DNA from: Streptomyces canus
GTDB lineage: Bacteria; Actinomycetota; Actinomycetes; Streptomycetales; Streptomycetaceae
DNA: 64,000 bases
Direction of reading: 5' to 3'
Assembly (NCBI RefSeq): GCF_001514145.1
Contig: NZ_KQ948658.1
Coordinates: forward strand, 576,818 to 640,817
The notes beneath the pieces are model-generated. The model saw nothing but the letters and a program-made list of their open reading frames with translations. It did not search any database and was not told where the DNA came from. Numbering within the stretch: the stretch's first letter is position 1; every line of letters begins with the position of its first letter. A program made the position numbers and the translations under genes. Positions 17,717 through 24,719 of the stretch are shown piece by piece.

Positions 17717-18310
17717 ATGCCCAGCACGGGACGGCCCCGGTCCTTCGACACCGACGAGGCGCTGGAGGTGGCGATGCGGGTGTTCTGGGCCGAGGGTTAC
17801 GAAGGTGCCTCGCTCGCCGCGCTGACCGAGGCCATGGGGATCAACCGGCGCAGCATCTACGCCGCCTTCGGCAACAAGGAGGAGCTGTTCCGCAAGGCCG
17901 TCGACCGCTATGTGCAGGGCCCGGGAGCCTTTGTGGCCCCGGCACTTCAGCTGCCCACCGCCCGGCAGGTGGCCGAGGCGATGCTGCACGGAGGCGTGGA
18001 GGCCCACACCGCGCCCGGCTGCCCGCGCGGCTGCCTGCTGGTGCAGTCCGCGCTGGCCGCCGGCCCGGAAAGCGAACCGGTCCGCCGCGACCTGGCCGAA
18101 CGCCGCGAGGCCGGAGTAGCCGCCCTGCGGAAACGGTTCGAACAAGCCCAGGCCGAGGGCGACCTGCCACTCACCGCCGACCCGGAAACCCTCGCCCGCT
18201 ATGTGCACACCGTCGGGCAGGGCCTCGCCGTACAGGCCGCCGGCGGCGCCAGCCGAGAAGACATGCGCCGCGTCGCCGACCAGGCACTCAGCACCTGGCC
18301 GAGCAACTGA
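17717..18310 (+). CDS. TetR/AcrR-family transcriptional regulator
   Basis: 197 residues. The N-terminal HTH is clear (LAALTEAMGINRRSIYAAFG followed by NKEELF). The C-terminal part contains the GCPRGCLLVQSALAAG segment found in the COG1309-type group that often regulates adjacent SDR genes. Start ATG 17717 has AAGGAGG upstream. It is divergent from the SDR-hydrolase-SnoaL operon and is its likely repressor. A second TetR remnant follows at 18362. Confidence 0.92.
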   Translation: MPSTGRPRSFDTDEALEVAMRVFWAEGYEGASLAALTEAMGINRRSIYAAFGNKEELFRKAVDRYVQGPGAFVAPALQLPTARQVAEAMLHGGVEAHTAPGCPRGCLLVQSALAAGPESEPVRRDLAERREAGVAALRKRFEQAQAEGDLPLTADPETLARYVHTVGQGLAVQAAGGASREDMRRVADQALSTWPSN

Positions 18311-18361
18311 AGCCTCGCGGCGCCGGCCGGCCGGACGGTCTGCGGGTGCGAACGGATCTGA

Positions 18362-18664
18362 GTGGAGCGGCGGCGCAACGAGGCCTGTGAGGGCACGGTG
18401 GAGCTCGTCGGCCGGGCCAAGGCGACGGGTCGGCTGCGCGAGGACTTCGACTCCTCGGACCTGGTGCTGCTGCACATGGCCAACGCTGGTGTCGTCAACG
18501 CCACCGGCGACGCCGCCCCCGACGCCTGGCGCCGCGTTGTCGCCCTGTTCATCCAGTCTTTCGAGGCCCCCGCCCGCGGCACCCTGCCCGCCTCAACCGA
18601 GCATGACGCCCTCTGCAGGGCCATGCTCCGCGCCGGTCCGGCCGCTGATGCGCGTACCAACTGA
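18362..18664 (+). pseudogene. TetR-family regulator, C-terminal half only
   Basis: The frame encodes about 100 residues including TVELVGRAKATGRLREDFDS and LVLLHMANAGVVNATGD, which resemble the ligand-binding half of Streptomyces TetR proteins. The N-terminal HTH is absent and no start with a ribosome binding site is present; the intact TetR gene ends 51 bases upstream in another frame. It is a truncated relic. A hairpin at 18785-18810 follows. Confidence 0.65.
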
Positions 18665-18784
18665 CCTGGAACGGGAGCGTGCGGAGCCTCTGCGCGGTGG
18701 AAGGGGAATCCGCTGTGCGGGGTTCTATCCCCTTGGCTGGACTGGGCGGACGCGGCTGTTGCCGTAGAAGCCGTCTGACTCAAT

Positions 18785-18810
18785 CGCCCCTCAGGGGCCA
18801 TTGAGGGGCG
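18785..18810. terminator. Stem-loop after truncated TetR gene
   Basis: CGCCCCTCA (18785-18793) pairs with TGAGGGGCG (18802-18810) across an 8-base loop. A T-run is not evident, as is usual for Streptomyces terminators. Confidence 0.5.
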
Positions 18811-18907
18811 ACAAGGACAGAAACAGACCAACAAGCACCGCGCAGGGCTGACCCAGATCAGCACGTCTGACCTGCCAGAACGGCGTGAATCGGCAATGAT
18901 CGGCAAC

Positions 18908-18998
18908 GGCCGCCAAGATCCCCAAGGGACTCGTGATCCGTCGGCCGTGGGTTCGAGTCCCACCCGCCCCACCATGCACTCCTGTGACCTGCGGAAAC
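18908..18998 (+). repeat. Right att-like repeat with tRNA 3' end
   Basis: Partner of 2619-2710. Bases 18936-18973 are identical to 2647-2684 and include the T-arm GGTTCGAGTCC and acceptor CCGCCCCACC. The anticodon-loop region reads CTCGTGA instead of CTCATAA, so this copy has diverged. No complete tRNA surrounds it. The two copies bracket about 16.3 kb in direct orientation. Confidence 0.7.
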
Positions 18999-19100
18999 GT
19001 CTCATCTGGGCTGCGGATGCAGGGCGTTGGTCCACGGGGCTGAATCCGCTGCTCGTGAGTTCGAGTCGTGGGTGGGCTGTGCGAGCGTCTGGATGTCGGA

Positions 19101-19134
19101 TTCTGGACGCTGGCTGGACGCGAGGATCCGGAAG
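19101..19134 (+). repeat. Relic repeat matching 2503-2536
   Basis: TTCTGGACGC plus about 24 further bases resemble the segment upstream of the left att-like repeat. A degenerate T-arm-like GTTCGAGTC lies nearby at about 19058. This suggests a second, older junction or the end of another integrated element. Confidence 0.45.
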
Positions 19135-19246
19135 TGGTGACGCCCGGTGACCCCGGGGTGTCGGGAGACGGCCCAGGCCACAGCTGACTGACCGCCAGGC
19201 GGCCGGGCCGGTCAGAAGCTCGGTGCCCGTCGGCATCGCGCGAGCG

Positions 19247-19660
19247 TTACTGCCTGAGGTCGATCGTGCGGACCGGCTGCCCTGTCGTGCGGGCGATGGT
19301 TTCGAAGTCGCGGTCGTAGTGGAGCAGAGTGAGTCCCGCTTCTTCCGCGGCTGCGGCCACCAGGAGGTCCACGGGGCCCGCGCTGCGGTGTTCTCCCTTG
19401 GTGGTCAACTGTTCCTGGATGACGCGGGAGCGGCGGTGGACACCGTCGGGCATGGGGCACCAGGCGTAGTGGGCGTCGAGTGCCGACTTCAAGCGGGCGC
19501 GGTCCGTGGCCGAACGGGCCGAGTAGAGGACTTCCAGTTCGGTGAGGTCGCAGATCGCGACGAGGCCGGCGGCGATCCTGTCGTCCCATTCGGCCGTGTT
19601 CTGGCGGAGCAGGACGCGGGCAAGGGCGGAGGTGTCGATGAGGTAGTCGGCGACCGTCAC
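19247..19660 (-). CDS. vapC: VapC-type PIN-domain toxin ribonuclease
   Basis: 137 residues with the PIN-domain layout: first acidic residue in YLIDTSALAR (Asp9), Glu in TELEVLYSAR, and the C-terminal Asp pair in GPVDLLVAAAAEEAG and LHYDRDFETIA. These form the Mg-dependent RNase site. It starts with GTG at 19660, overlapping the antitoxin stop by 4 bases (GTGA), the standard VapBC coupling. It lies just outside the right att-like repeat and could stabilise an integrated element (inference). Confidence 0.9.
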   Translation of the reverse strand: MTVADYLIDTSALARVLLRQNTAEWDDRIAAGLVAICDLTELEVLYSARSATDRARLKSALDAHYAWCPMPDGVHRRSRVIQEQLTTKGEHRSAGPVDLLVAAAAEEAGLTLLHYDRDFETIARTTGQPVRTIDLRQ

Positions 19661-19920
19661 TCGTGTGCTCCGGTGTCGCGGTCATCGTCCGCCGCGCCCG
19701 CGCTCGTGGGGCGGTATGCGCTCTTGTCCAACAGTAGGTCGATGTCCAGAGCGCCCTCGGCCACCAGTTCGCGGGCCTCGTCGAGTGCTCGCAAACGCCG
19801 GTAGCGGGCAGTGACTTCCCGCAGCGCGGTGTTGATGGTGTCGCGTTTGGTGGAGGTGCCGAGCTCTCTGGCAGCTGCTTCCAGTGCCTCGTCGTCGAGA
19901 TCGATGACCGTCCGACTCAT
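19657..19920 (-). CDS. vapB: VapB-type antitoxin
   Basis: 87 residues starting at 19920, preceded by GGAGGAGG. The N-terminus MSRTVIDLDDEALEAAAREL is a ribbon-helix-helix DNA-binding domain; the C-terminal half is acidic and disordered-looking, as expected for the part that wraps the toxin. It is upstream of and overlaps vapC. Autoregulation is supported by two inverted repeats just upstream (19934-19968). Confidence 0.88.
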   Translation of the reverse strand: MSRTVIDLDDEALEAAARELGTSTKRDTINTALREVTARYRRLRALDEARELVAEGALDIDLLLDKSAYRPTSAGAADDDRDTGAHE

Positions 19921-19933
19921 GGTGGCCTCCTCC

Positions 19934-19968
19934 ACTTGGATGTACCAGGCCAAGTGTATCACGATACA
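19934..19968. promoter_or_regulatory. Inverted repeats, candidate VapB operator
   Basis: TGTATC-AC-GATACA (19955-19968) is a perfect palindrome, and ACTTGG...CCAAGT (19934-19955) is another adjoining it. Both sit just upstream of vapB beside an AT-rich stretch (19969-19985) that could hold the promoter. Confidence 0.6.
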
Positions 19969-20170
19969 AGATCTTTTATATATTCCACGGTGTGGAGCCG
20001 CAAGCGTTTGTGTGGAAACGGCCCGTACAGGAAACGGTACGAAGGGGCACTCGGGGTGCGCGGAGACGACTGTGGACGTTCACCCCGTTCCCTGCGAAGT
20101 GCTGTTCTTGTCCGTTGTCCAATGCCAAATGCCCATGGTGAGACCTCCGTCGTCGATCCCCAACCGGCAT

Positions 20171-20956
20171 TCAGTTCAGGGTCTGACCGGCGTACAAGGC
20201 GCCGAGGGCTGCGGCGATGGTGCCGAGCAGGAGGCGTAGGACCCGTTCGGGCAGGCGAGGTTGAAGGCGTGCGCCCAGGTAGCCGCCGATCAGTCCGCCG
20301 GTGCCGCAGGCGAGCCCGAGCCGCCAGTCGGGGGCCACGTCACCGGTGCTCACGAGCGACAGCAGTGCGTAGGCGGCGGCGCCGACGAGGGAGGTGGCGA
20401 AGGTGGCGGCGAGCGCGGCCGGGGCGACGCGGGCGACGGGCAGGCCGCGCCCGACGAGGATCGGGCCGAGGAGGGAGCCGCCGCCGATGCCGTAGATGCC
20501 GCCGACCACTCCGACTGCCAGGGCGAGGCCGGTGAGGGTACGTGGGGGCGGCTCGCCCGCGTGCGGCGGGCGGTGGCGTGCCGGGGCGAGGGTTCGCAGG
20601 CACAGCCACAGGCCGAGCGGCAGCAGCAGGGTGGCGATCAGGAGCCGGAAGACGTCCGGGCCGGGGAGGGCGAAGACACGGATGGCGGCGCCGAGTACGA
20701 CGCCGGGCAGCGTGCCCAGCACCAGGCGCCGGGTGAGGTCGCCGCGCAGGGCGCCGTCGTGGCGGTAGCGCCACAGGGCGCCGGGTCCGGCGACGACGTT
20801 GAACAACAGGTTGGTCGGCGTGACGGCTGGGTTGGGCACGCCGAAGACGCTCAGCTGGACCGGAAGGAGGAACACCGCGCCGGACACGCCGACGGGGGCC
20901 GTCACGGTCGCGATCAGCAGGCCGGCGGCCAGCCCGCCCGGCACTGTCCAGTCCAC
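20171..20956 (-). CDS. TauE/SafE-family membrane exporter
   Basis: 261 residues, almost wholly hydrophobic with about eight membrane helices. The two-repeat TauE/SafE architecture is visible: GLLIATVTAPVGVSGAVFLL and VGGIYGIGGGSLLGPILVGR, the latter being the family's glycine-rich signature. Members export sulfite or organosulfur anions. Starts with GTG at 20956. It is co-directional with the CDF exporter gene 76 bases upstream, at the edge of the metal-resistance block, so a link with thiol or metal stress is possible but not shown. Confidence 0.85.
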   Translation of the reverse strand: MDWTVPGGLAAGLLIATVTAPVGVSGAVFLLPVQLSVFGVPNPAVTPTNLLFNVVAGPGALWRYRHDGALRGDLTRRLVLGTLPGVVLGAAIRVFALPGPDVFRLLIATLLLPLGLWLCLRTLAPARHRPPHAGEPPPRTLTGLALAVGVVGGIYGIGGGSLLGPILVGRGLPVARVAPAALAATFATSLVGAAAYALLSLVSTGDVAPDWRLGLACGTGGLIGGYLGARLQPRLPERVLRLLLGTIAAALGALYAGQTLN

Positions 20957-21032
20957 CGTTGCCCCCGCCCGTCGCTCGCCCGGTCAGTATCAGCGCGGCG
21001 GGCGGCCATGTGGCCCTCCTGCAACACGATGT

Positions 21033-21746
21033 TCATGGGCAGCAGGTGCAGCCGGGCCGGCAGCCGCACGCGTCCGCGTCGTTGTGCGACGCGGCGGGCG
21101 CGGGGGTGGCTGTCGGGGTGCAGCAGCCTTTGCCCTGCCAGGCGTCGCGTCCTTCCTTGACGGCGATGACGGCGATGACCAGGGCAGCGATGGGGTCGGC
21201 CCAGGACCAGCCGAGGGTGGCGTTGAGGATCAGGCCGGCCAGGAGTACGGCCGAGAGGTAGGTGCACAGCAGGGTCTGCTTGGAGTCGGCGACCGCGGAG
21301 GCGGAGCCGAGTTCGCGTCCGGTACGCCGCTGGGCGGCGGACAGGAACGGCATCACCGCCAGGGAGAGGGCGGCGAGGACGATGCCGGGAAGGGAGCGTT
21401 CGGCCTCGCCGGTGCCGGTCAGGGCGCGGACGGCGTCGACGGCGACGTACAGGGCGAGAGCGAAGAACGACACCGCGATGATCCGCAGAGTGGTCCTCTC
21501 GCGGGCTTCGCGTACGGCGTGCTCGCGGGCGGAGAACTGCCAGGCGACCGCGGCGGCGGAGGAGACCTCGATGACGGAGTCCAGGCCGAAGCCGATCAGC
21601 GCGGTGGAGGAGGCGAGGGTGCCGGCGGTGAGGGCGACGGCCGCCTCGATGACGTTGTAGGTGATCGTCGCGGTGACCAGCAGACCTATTCGGCGGGTGA
21701 GCGTCTCGCGGCGGGCCGGGGAGGGTCCGAGGGATATCGCGGTCAT
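21033..21746 (-). CDS. Cation-diffusion-facilitator exporter with cysteine-rich tail
   Basis: 237 residues with about five or six membrane helices. The metal-site segment ALIGFGLDSVIEVSSAAAVA resembles the HxxxD-type transport site, with Asp and Glu in place of His. The C-terminus is not a standard CDF dimer domain; it is a Cys/His tail (GKGCCTPT and DACGCRPGCTCCP) able to bind soft metals. The start codon overlaps the CmtR-type regulator stop by one base (TGATG), so the pair is translationally coupled. Probable Cd, Pb or Zn efflux. Confidence 0.82.
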   Translation of the reverse strand: MTAISLGPSPARRETLTRRIGLLVTATITYNVIEAAVALTAGTLASSTALIGFGLDSVIEVSSAAAVAWQFSAREHAVREARERTTLRIIAVSFFALALYVAVDAVRALTGTGEAERSLPGIVLAALSLAVMPFLSAAQRRTGRELGSASAVADSKQTLLCTYLSAVLLAGLILNATLGWSWADPIAALVIAVIAVKEGRDAWQGKGCCTPTATPAPAASHNDADACGCRPGCTCCP

Positions 21747-22081
21747 CAGCAGCAGCCCTTTGACTCCGCGTCCGGGCAGGTCTTGTCCGCCTCCACTGCG
21801 ACCACTGCGGCGCGCAGGTCGTCGAGGGCGTGGCCGAGGCGTTCGTCGGCGAGTTCGTAGCGGGTGCGCCGGCCGTCGGGCGCGGTGATGACCAGGCCGC
21901 AGTCGCGCAGGCAGGCCAGGTGGTTGGAGAGCCGGGTGCGGGAGATGCCGAGCTGGTCGGCGAGGTCGGCCGGGTAGGCGGGGGCCTGGCGCAGGGCGAG
22001 CAGGATGCGGCAGCGGATGGGGTCGGCGAGCGCGCGGCCGAAGCGGGCCAGCACGTCGATGTCGGAGGCAACGGTCAGCAC
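21746..22081 (-). CDS. cmtR: CmtR-type ArsR/SmtB metal sensor (Cd/Pb)
   Basis: 111 residues. Winged HTH with recognition region ISRTRLSNHLACLRDCG. Cysteines fall at residues 57, 61 and 102, the positions of the Cd(II)/Pb(II) ligands of Mycobacterium tuberculosis CmtR, and the C-terminus ends in a further CC pair. This supports a soft-metal-responsive repressor. It is cotranscribed with the CDF exporter and divergent from the methyltransferase at 22138. The 56-bp gap contains TGAATTCA (22104-22111), a candidate operator core. Confidence 0.88.
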   Translation of the reverse strand: MLTVASDIDVLARFGRALADPIRCRILLALRQAPAYPADLADQLGISRTRLSNHLACLRDCGLVITAPDGRRTRYELADERLGHALDDLRAAVVAVEADKTCPDAESKGCC

Positions 22082-22137
22082 ACCATGACAGTACAGCGAA
22101 TCCTGAATTCAAGAAACCGTGGACTATGGTGGCGTTC

Positions 22138-22803
22138 ATGACGGACGACGGGCAGGAGCTGGCCGACGCGCAGCAGATGCACTGGCAGGAGACGTACACC
22201 GCGCACCCCGGCATGTACGGGGAGGAGCCCTCGACTGCAGCCGTGCACGCCGTCGGCGTCTTCCGTGCCGCCGGGACCCGTGATGTTGTCGAGCTCGGGG
22301 CCGGCCATGGCCGCGACGCTTTGTACTTCGCCCGCGAGGGCTTCAGCGTTGAGGCCACCGACTTCTCCACCACCGGCCTCGAGCAGCTGCGGGCCGCCGC
22401 CCGACAGCAGGGGGTGGCCGATCGTGTGACCGCCGTCGTGCACGACGTCCGCGACCCGCTGCCTGTGCCGGACGCCTCGGTGGACGCGGTGTTCGCGCAC
22501 ATGCTGCTGTGCATGGCCCTGTCGACGAAGGGGATCCATGCTCTTGTCGGCGAGGTCGGCCGGGTGCTGCGGCCCGGCGGCGCCTTCGTCTATACCGTCC
22601 GTCACACCGGCGACGCTCACTACGGCACCGGTACCGCTCACGGTGACCACATCTACGAGCACGGCGGCTTCGCCGTGCACTTCTTCGACCGGGCCTTGGT
22701 CGACGCTCTCGCCGGCGGCTGGACCCTGAACGAGGTACACGCCTTCGAGGAGGGCGATCTGCCGCGCCGCCTGTGGCGCATCACTCAGACCCTGCCCCGG
22801 TGA
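22138..22803 (+). CDS. Class I SAM-dependent methyltransferase
   Basis: 221 residues. Motif I is VVELGAGHGRDALYFAREGF, then VEATDFS (acidic ribose-binding loop) and LRPGGAFVYTVRH (post-motif). This layout resembles TehB/thiopurine-type small-molecule methyltransferases. A start at 22126 is possible, but 22138 fits the family N-terminus (MTDDGQELADAQQMHWQETY). It is divergent from the CmtR/CDF operon and may share its operator, hinting at metal or metalloid detoxification by methylation (inference). Confidence 0.85.
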   Translation: MTDDGQELADAQQMHWQETYTAHPGMYGEEPSTAAVHAVGVFRAAGTRDVVELGAGHGRDALYFAREGFSVEATDFSTTGLEQLRAAARQQGVADRVTAVVHDVRDPLPVPDASVDAVFAHMLLCMALSTKGIHALVGEVGRVLRPGGAFVYTVRHTGDAHYGTGTAHGDHIYEHGGFAVHFFDRALVDALAGGWTLNEVHAFEEGDLPRRLWRITQTLPR

Positions 22804-22813
22804 AGGCGCGGGA

Positions 22814-22966
22814 TCAGGCGCCCATCACGCGGTACATGCCGATCGAGTCGTGCGTGGCGGTGCCGGCGAAGCCAAACTTCTCGTAGAGGACGTGGCGGGG
22901 CCGTCCGCGATGAGTGAGACGTAGGCGGTCGCGGGCGCCCGGCGCTCCAGTTCCTCGGTGAGCGCA
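22814..22966 (-). pseudogene. GNAT acetyltransferase C-terminal fragment, frameshifted
   Basis: On the minus strand LTEELERRAPATAYVSLIAD is followed, after a shift of frame near 22895, by RHVLYEKFGFAGTATHDSIG and MYRVMGA, ending at 22814. This is the last part of a GNAT N-acetyltransferase. The N-terminal two thirds are missing and the left end abuts a different gene fragment on the other strand at about 22966. Confidence 0.65.
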
Positions 22967-23214
22967 TGGTCGGGTTTCTCCTGCAGTGGCCCACCATCCC
23001 CACCCTGGTCATGTTCCCGGTCCTGGTGTACGTGTACGTCCGGCTGGCCCGCAGCGAGGAATACGAGGTCGCCGCACGGTTCGGTGAGCAGTGGGCTGCC
23101 TACGCCCGTCTCACCCCGGCGTTCTGGCCCCGGTTGCGTCACTGGGCGGCAGTGCGGGGGCGGCGGCCGGCTGATGCCATGCGAGGTGCGCGCGGGCCGG
23201 CCGCCCGAAGGTGA
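22966..23214 (+). pseudogene. Isoprenylcysteine/phospholipid methyltransferase-like C-terminal fragment
   Basis: About 82 residues: MVGFLLQWPTIPTLVMFPVL, VYVYVRLARSEEYEVAARFG and EQWAAYARLTPAFWPRLRHW. This is the last transmembrane helix and cofactor-binding tail of ICMT/PEMT-type membrane methyltransferases. The first helices are missing and no ribosome binding site precedes it. The join with the minus-strand GNAT fragment marks a deletion scar. Confidence 0.6.
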
Positions 23215-23349
23215 CCGGTGATGACGGCCTGCCCGTTCAAATCGGTTCGTCAGAACGTCCGGGGCCACCATGAGGCTCGGGCTCGATCTCGTCATGCGCC
23301 GCGTGCTCGGCCCGCTGAGCATCTCCACCGTGCTCGTGACGGCCGGCTG

Positions 23350-23886
23350 TCAGTGGTAGGCGTGGACGACGGCGTGGCCCTTGCCCCGGCCGATCATCCA
23401 CTTGTTCACGGGCGTGGTGATCAGGAACGCGACCGCGAACCCGCCCAGGAGGGCCGACCAGAACAGCCCGTCGGAAAGGTGAGCGTCCATCGCGCCCGGG
23501 GTGAGGGCGATGATGCCGTTGTCGACCAGCTCCATTACGGCGATGGAGACCGTGTCGGCGGCCAGTGCCACCTTGATCGCGGACTTGAGGTCCAGGCCGG
23601 CCGGGCGGACCGCGAACAGGGTGAACGAGTAGCCGAACACGAACGCGAGCGTGATCGCGAGGATCATCGTCGGCGCGTTGCCCCAGCCCAGAGCGGTACC
23701 GATGACCATGCCGAGGACCTCGCCGATGGCGCACCCGGTCAGGCAGTGCAGCGTGGCCTTCGCCGCCGTCGCCCAGGACGCTCTCCCCTGACCGCCCTGG
23801 TGCATCGCGTGGTCGGTATGGCCGTGGTCGCCCTCGTGGGTGGCGTGGTCGTGAGCGGTGCTGGTGTGGTGCGCGCTGTGGTCCAT
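23350..23886 (-). CDS. DUF4396 membrane protein with His-rich N-terminus
   Basis: 178 residues. The first ~35 residues are His-rich (MDHSAHHTSTAHDHATHEGD), followed by about four membrane helices (LHCLTGCAIGEVLGMVIGTA; MILAITLAFVFGYSFTLFAV) and a His-containing C-terminus. DUF4396 proteins are of unknown function but are often encoded with copper-resistance genes. The start at 23886 has GGGGAGGAA upstream. A perfect CsoR-type palindrome lies 60 bases upstream (23946), so this gene is probably copper-induced and may sequester or transport copper. Confidence 0.82.
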   Translation of the reverse strand: MDHSAHHTSTAHDHATHEGDHGHTDHAMHQGGQGRASWATAAKATLHCLTGCAIGEVLGMVIGTALGWGNAPTMILAITLAFVFGYSFTLFAVRPAGLDLKSAIKVALAADTVSIAVMELVDNGIIALTPGAMDAHLSDGLFWSALLGGFAVAFLITTPVNKWMIGRGKGHAVVHAYH

Positions 23887-23945
23887 CAGACTTCCTCCCC
23901 GTACCTGTCCCTCGTGGCCATCCCCTGGCCACAGTCAGGAATCTT

Positions 23946-23962
23946 ATACCCCCAGGGGGTAT
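23946..23962. promoter_or_regulatory. CsoR-type copper operator (box 1)
   Basis: ATACCCCCAGGGGGTAT is a 17-bp palindrome (8+1+8) upstream of the DUF4396 gene. It matches the TACCC-n-GGGTA form of actinobacterial CsoR operators. Confidence 0.8.
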
Positions 23963-24081
23963 GACGCCAGGGATTTTCCGCCCCTGCGGGTGACTGGTGG
24001 ACCACGGTGCAGGGTGTGTCTGGCGATGGCCAGTGCGGCGGTCTGTGGTGCCGCCAAGGTTTGGGGTTGTCGGGTTCGGGC

Positions 24082-24192
24082 TCAGCTCCGAGCCCGGTGG
24101 TCCGCGTCGTTCTGTGCGGCGTGCAACTCGGCGAACTCTCGGCGTAGCTCGTCCAGTCGTGGCTGGACCGCGACGGAATCGTTTCGGCCCAT
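24082..24192 (-). CDS. Possible small basic/acidic helical peptide gene
   Basis: A 36-codon frame starting ATG 24192 with GGAGG about 15 bases upstream encodes a charged helical peptide containing LDELRREFAELHAAQND. Base use looks coding-like and an upstream in-frame ATG at 24219 is possible. I do not recognise it; it could equally be the tail of a lost gene. Apart from this and the palindrome at 24331, I see nothing in the gap 23963-24349. Confidence 0.3.
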   Translation of the reverse strand: MGRNDSVAVQPRLDELRREFAELHAAQNDADHRARS

Positions 24193-24330
24193 CCCGTGCG
24201 AGCCTCCGCGCACCATGAATCACATCGTCAGGCCCATGCCGAAAGGGCAGGCCAGGAGGAGTAGTGGATACAGGCGCAGAGGCACGGTGACCATCTGGGT
24301 GATGGGTGGATGCGGGGCGGTGATTATTGA

Positions 24331-24347
24331 AGTCTACTAAGTAGACT
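24331..24347. promoter_or_regulatory. 17-bp perfect palindrome upstream of the csoR remnant
   Basis: AGTCTACTAAGTAGACT (8+1+8) lies 3 bases before the csoR remnant begins. Its TACTAAGTAGAC core recurs in partial form before the NlpC/P60, L,D-transpeptidase and blaI genes, so it may be a BlaI-type rather than a CsoR-type operator. Confidence 0.55.
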
Positions 24348-24349
24348 AG

Positions 24350-24645
24350 ATGGTAGGGCTCTGGAGCAGGTCGAGGCCGAGCAGGCGGCGCCCGGGTACC
24401 ACGACAACAAAGACGCCGTCCTCAAGCGGCTTCGCCGTGTCGAGGGTCAAGTGCGCGGCCTGCAGCGCCTGGTGCAGAAGGACACGTAGTGCATCGACGT
24501 ACTCACCCAGGTCGCGGCGACGACCACGGCCCTCCAGGCCGTAGCGACGCAACTGCTTGAGGACCACCTGGCGCACTGCGTGCACGAGGCCCAGGACAAT
24601 GTCGCCGAGGCTACGCAGGCCGTCGCCCGGTTGATGCGCACCTGA
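24350..24645 (+). pseudogene. csoR: csoR copper-sensing repressor, nonsense mutation
   Basis: The frame ending at TGA 24643-24645 encodes a CsoR-family protein: DNKDAVLKRLRRVEGQVRGL, QRLVQKDT, then an amber TAG at 24487-24489, then CIDVLTQVAA, TALQAVATQLLEDHLAHCVH and a normal C-terminus (EATQAVARLMRT). The amber occupies the position usually held by Tyr just before the first copper-ligand Cys; the later His and Cys ligands (DHLAHC) are intact. The conserved frame also has no ATG/GTG/TTG start upstream; the ATG at 24350 is out of frame. The gene is therefore broken at least twice, or misread. Confidence 0.8.
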
Positions 24646-24667
24646 TCCTGAACTGGCCCAACGCCGA

Positions 24668-24695
24668 AGGCGCCCGGCCTTCGGGCCGGGCGCCT
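24668..24695. terminator. Intrinsic terminator between csoR remnant and copA
   Basis: AGGCGCCCGGCC (24668-24679) pairs perfectly with GGCCGGGCGCCT (24684-24695) around a TTCG tetraloop. It lies between convergent csoR and copA and should serve both. Confidence 0.85.
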
Positions 24696-24719
24696 CGGTC
24701 AACAGCGTTGTTCACACGC

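Noticed and set aside
24487..24489. Possible programmed recoding of the amber codon in csoR
   Set aside because: Selenocysteine uses TGA, no pyrrolysine machinery is visible, and the gene also lacks an in-frame start; ordinary inactivation is simpler.
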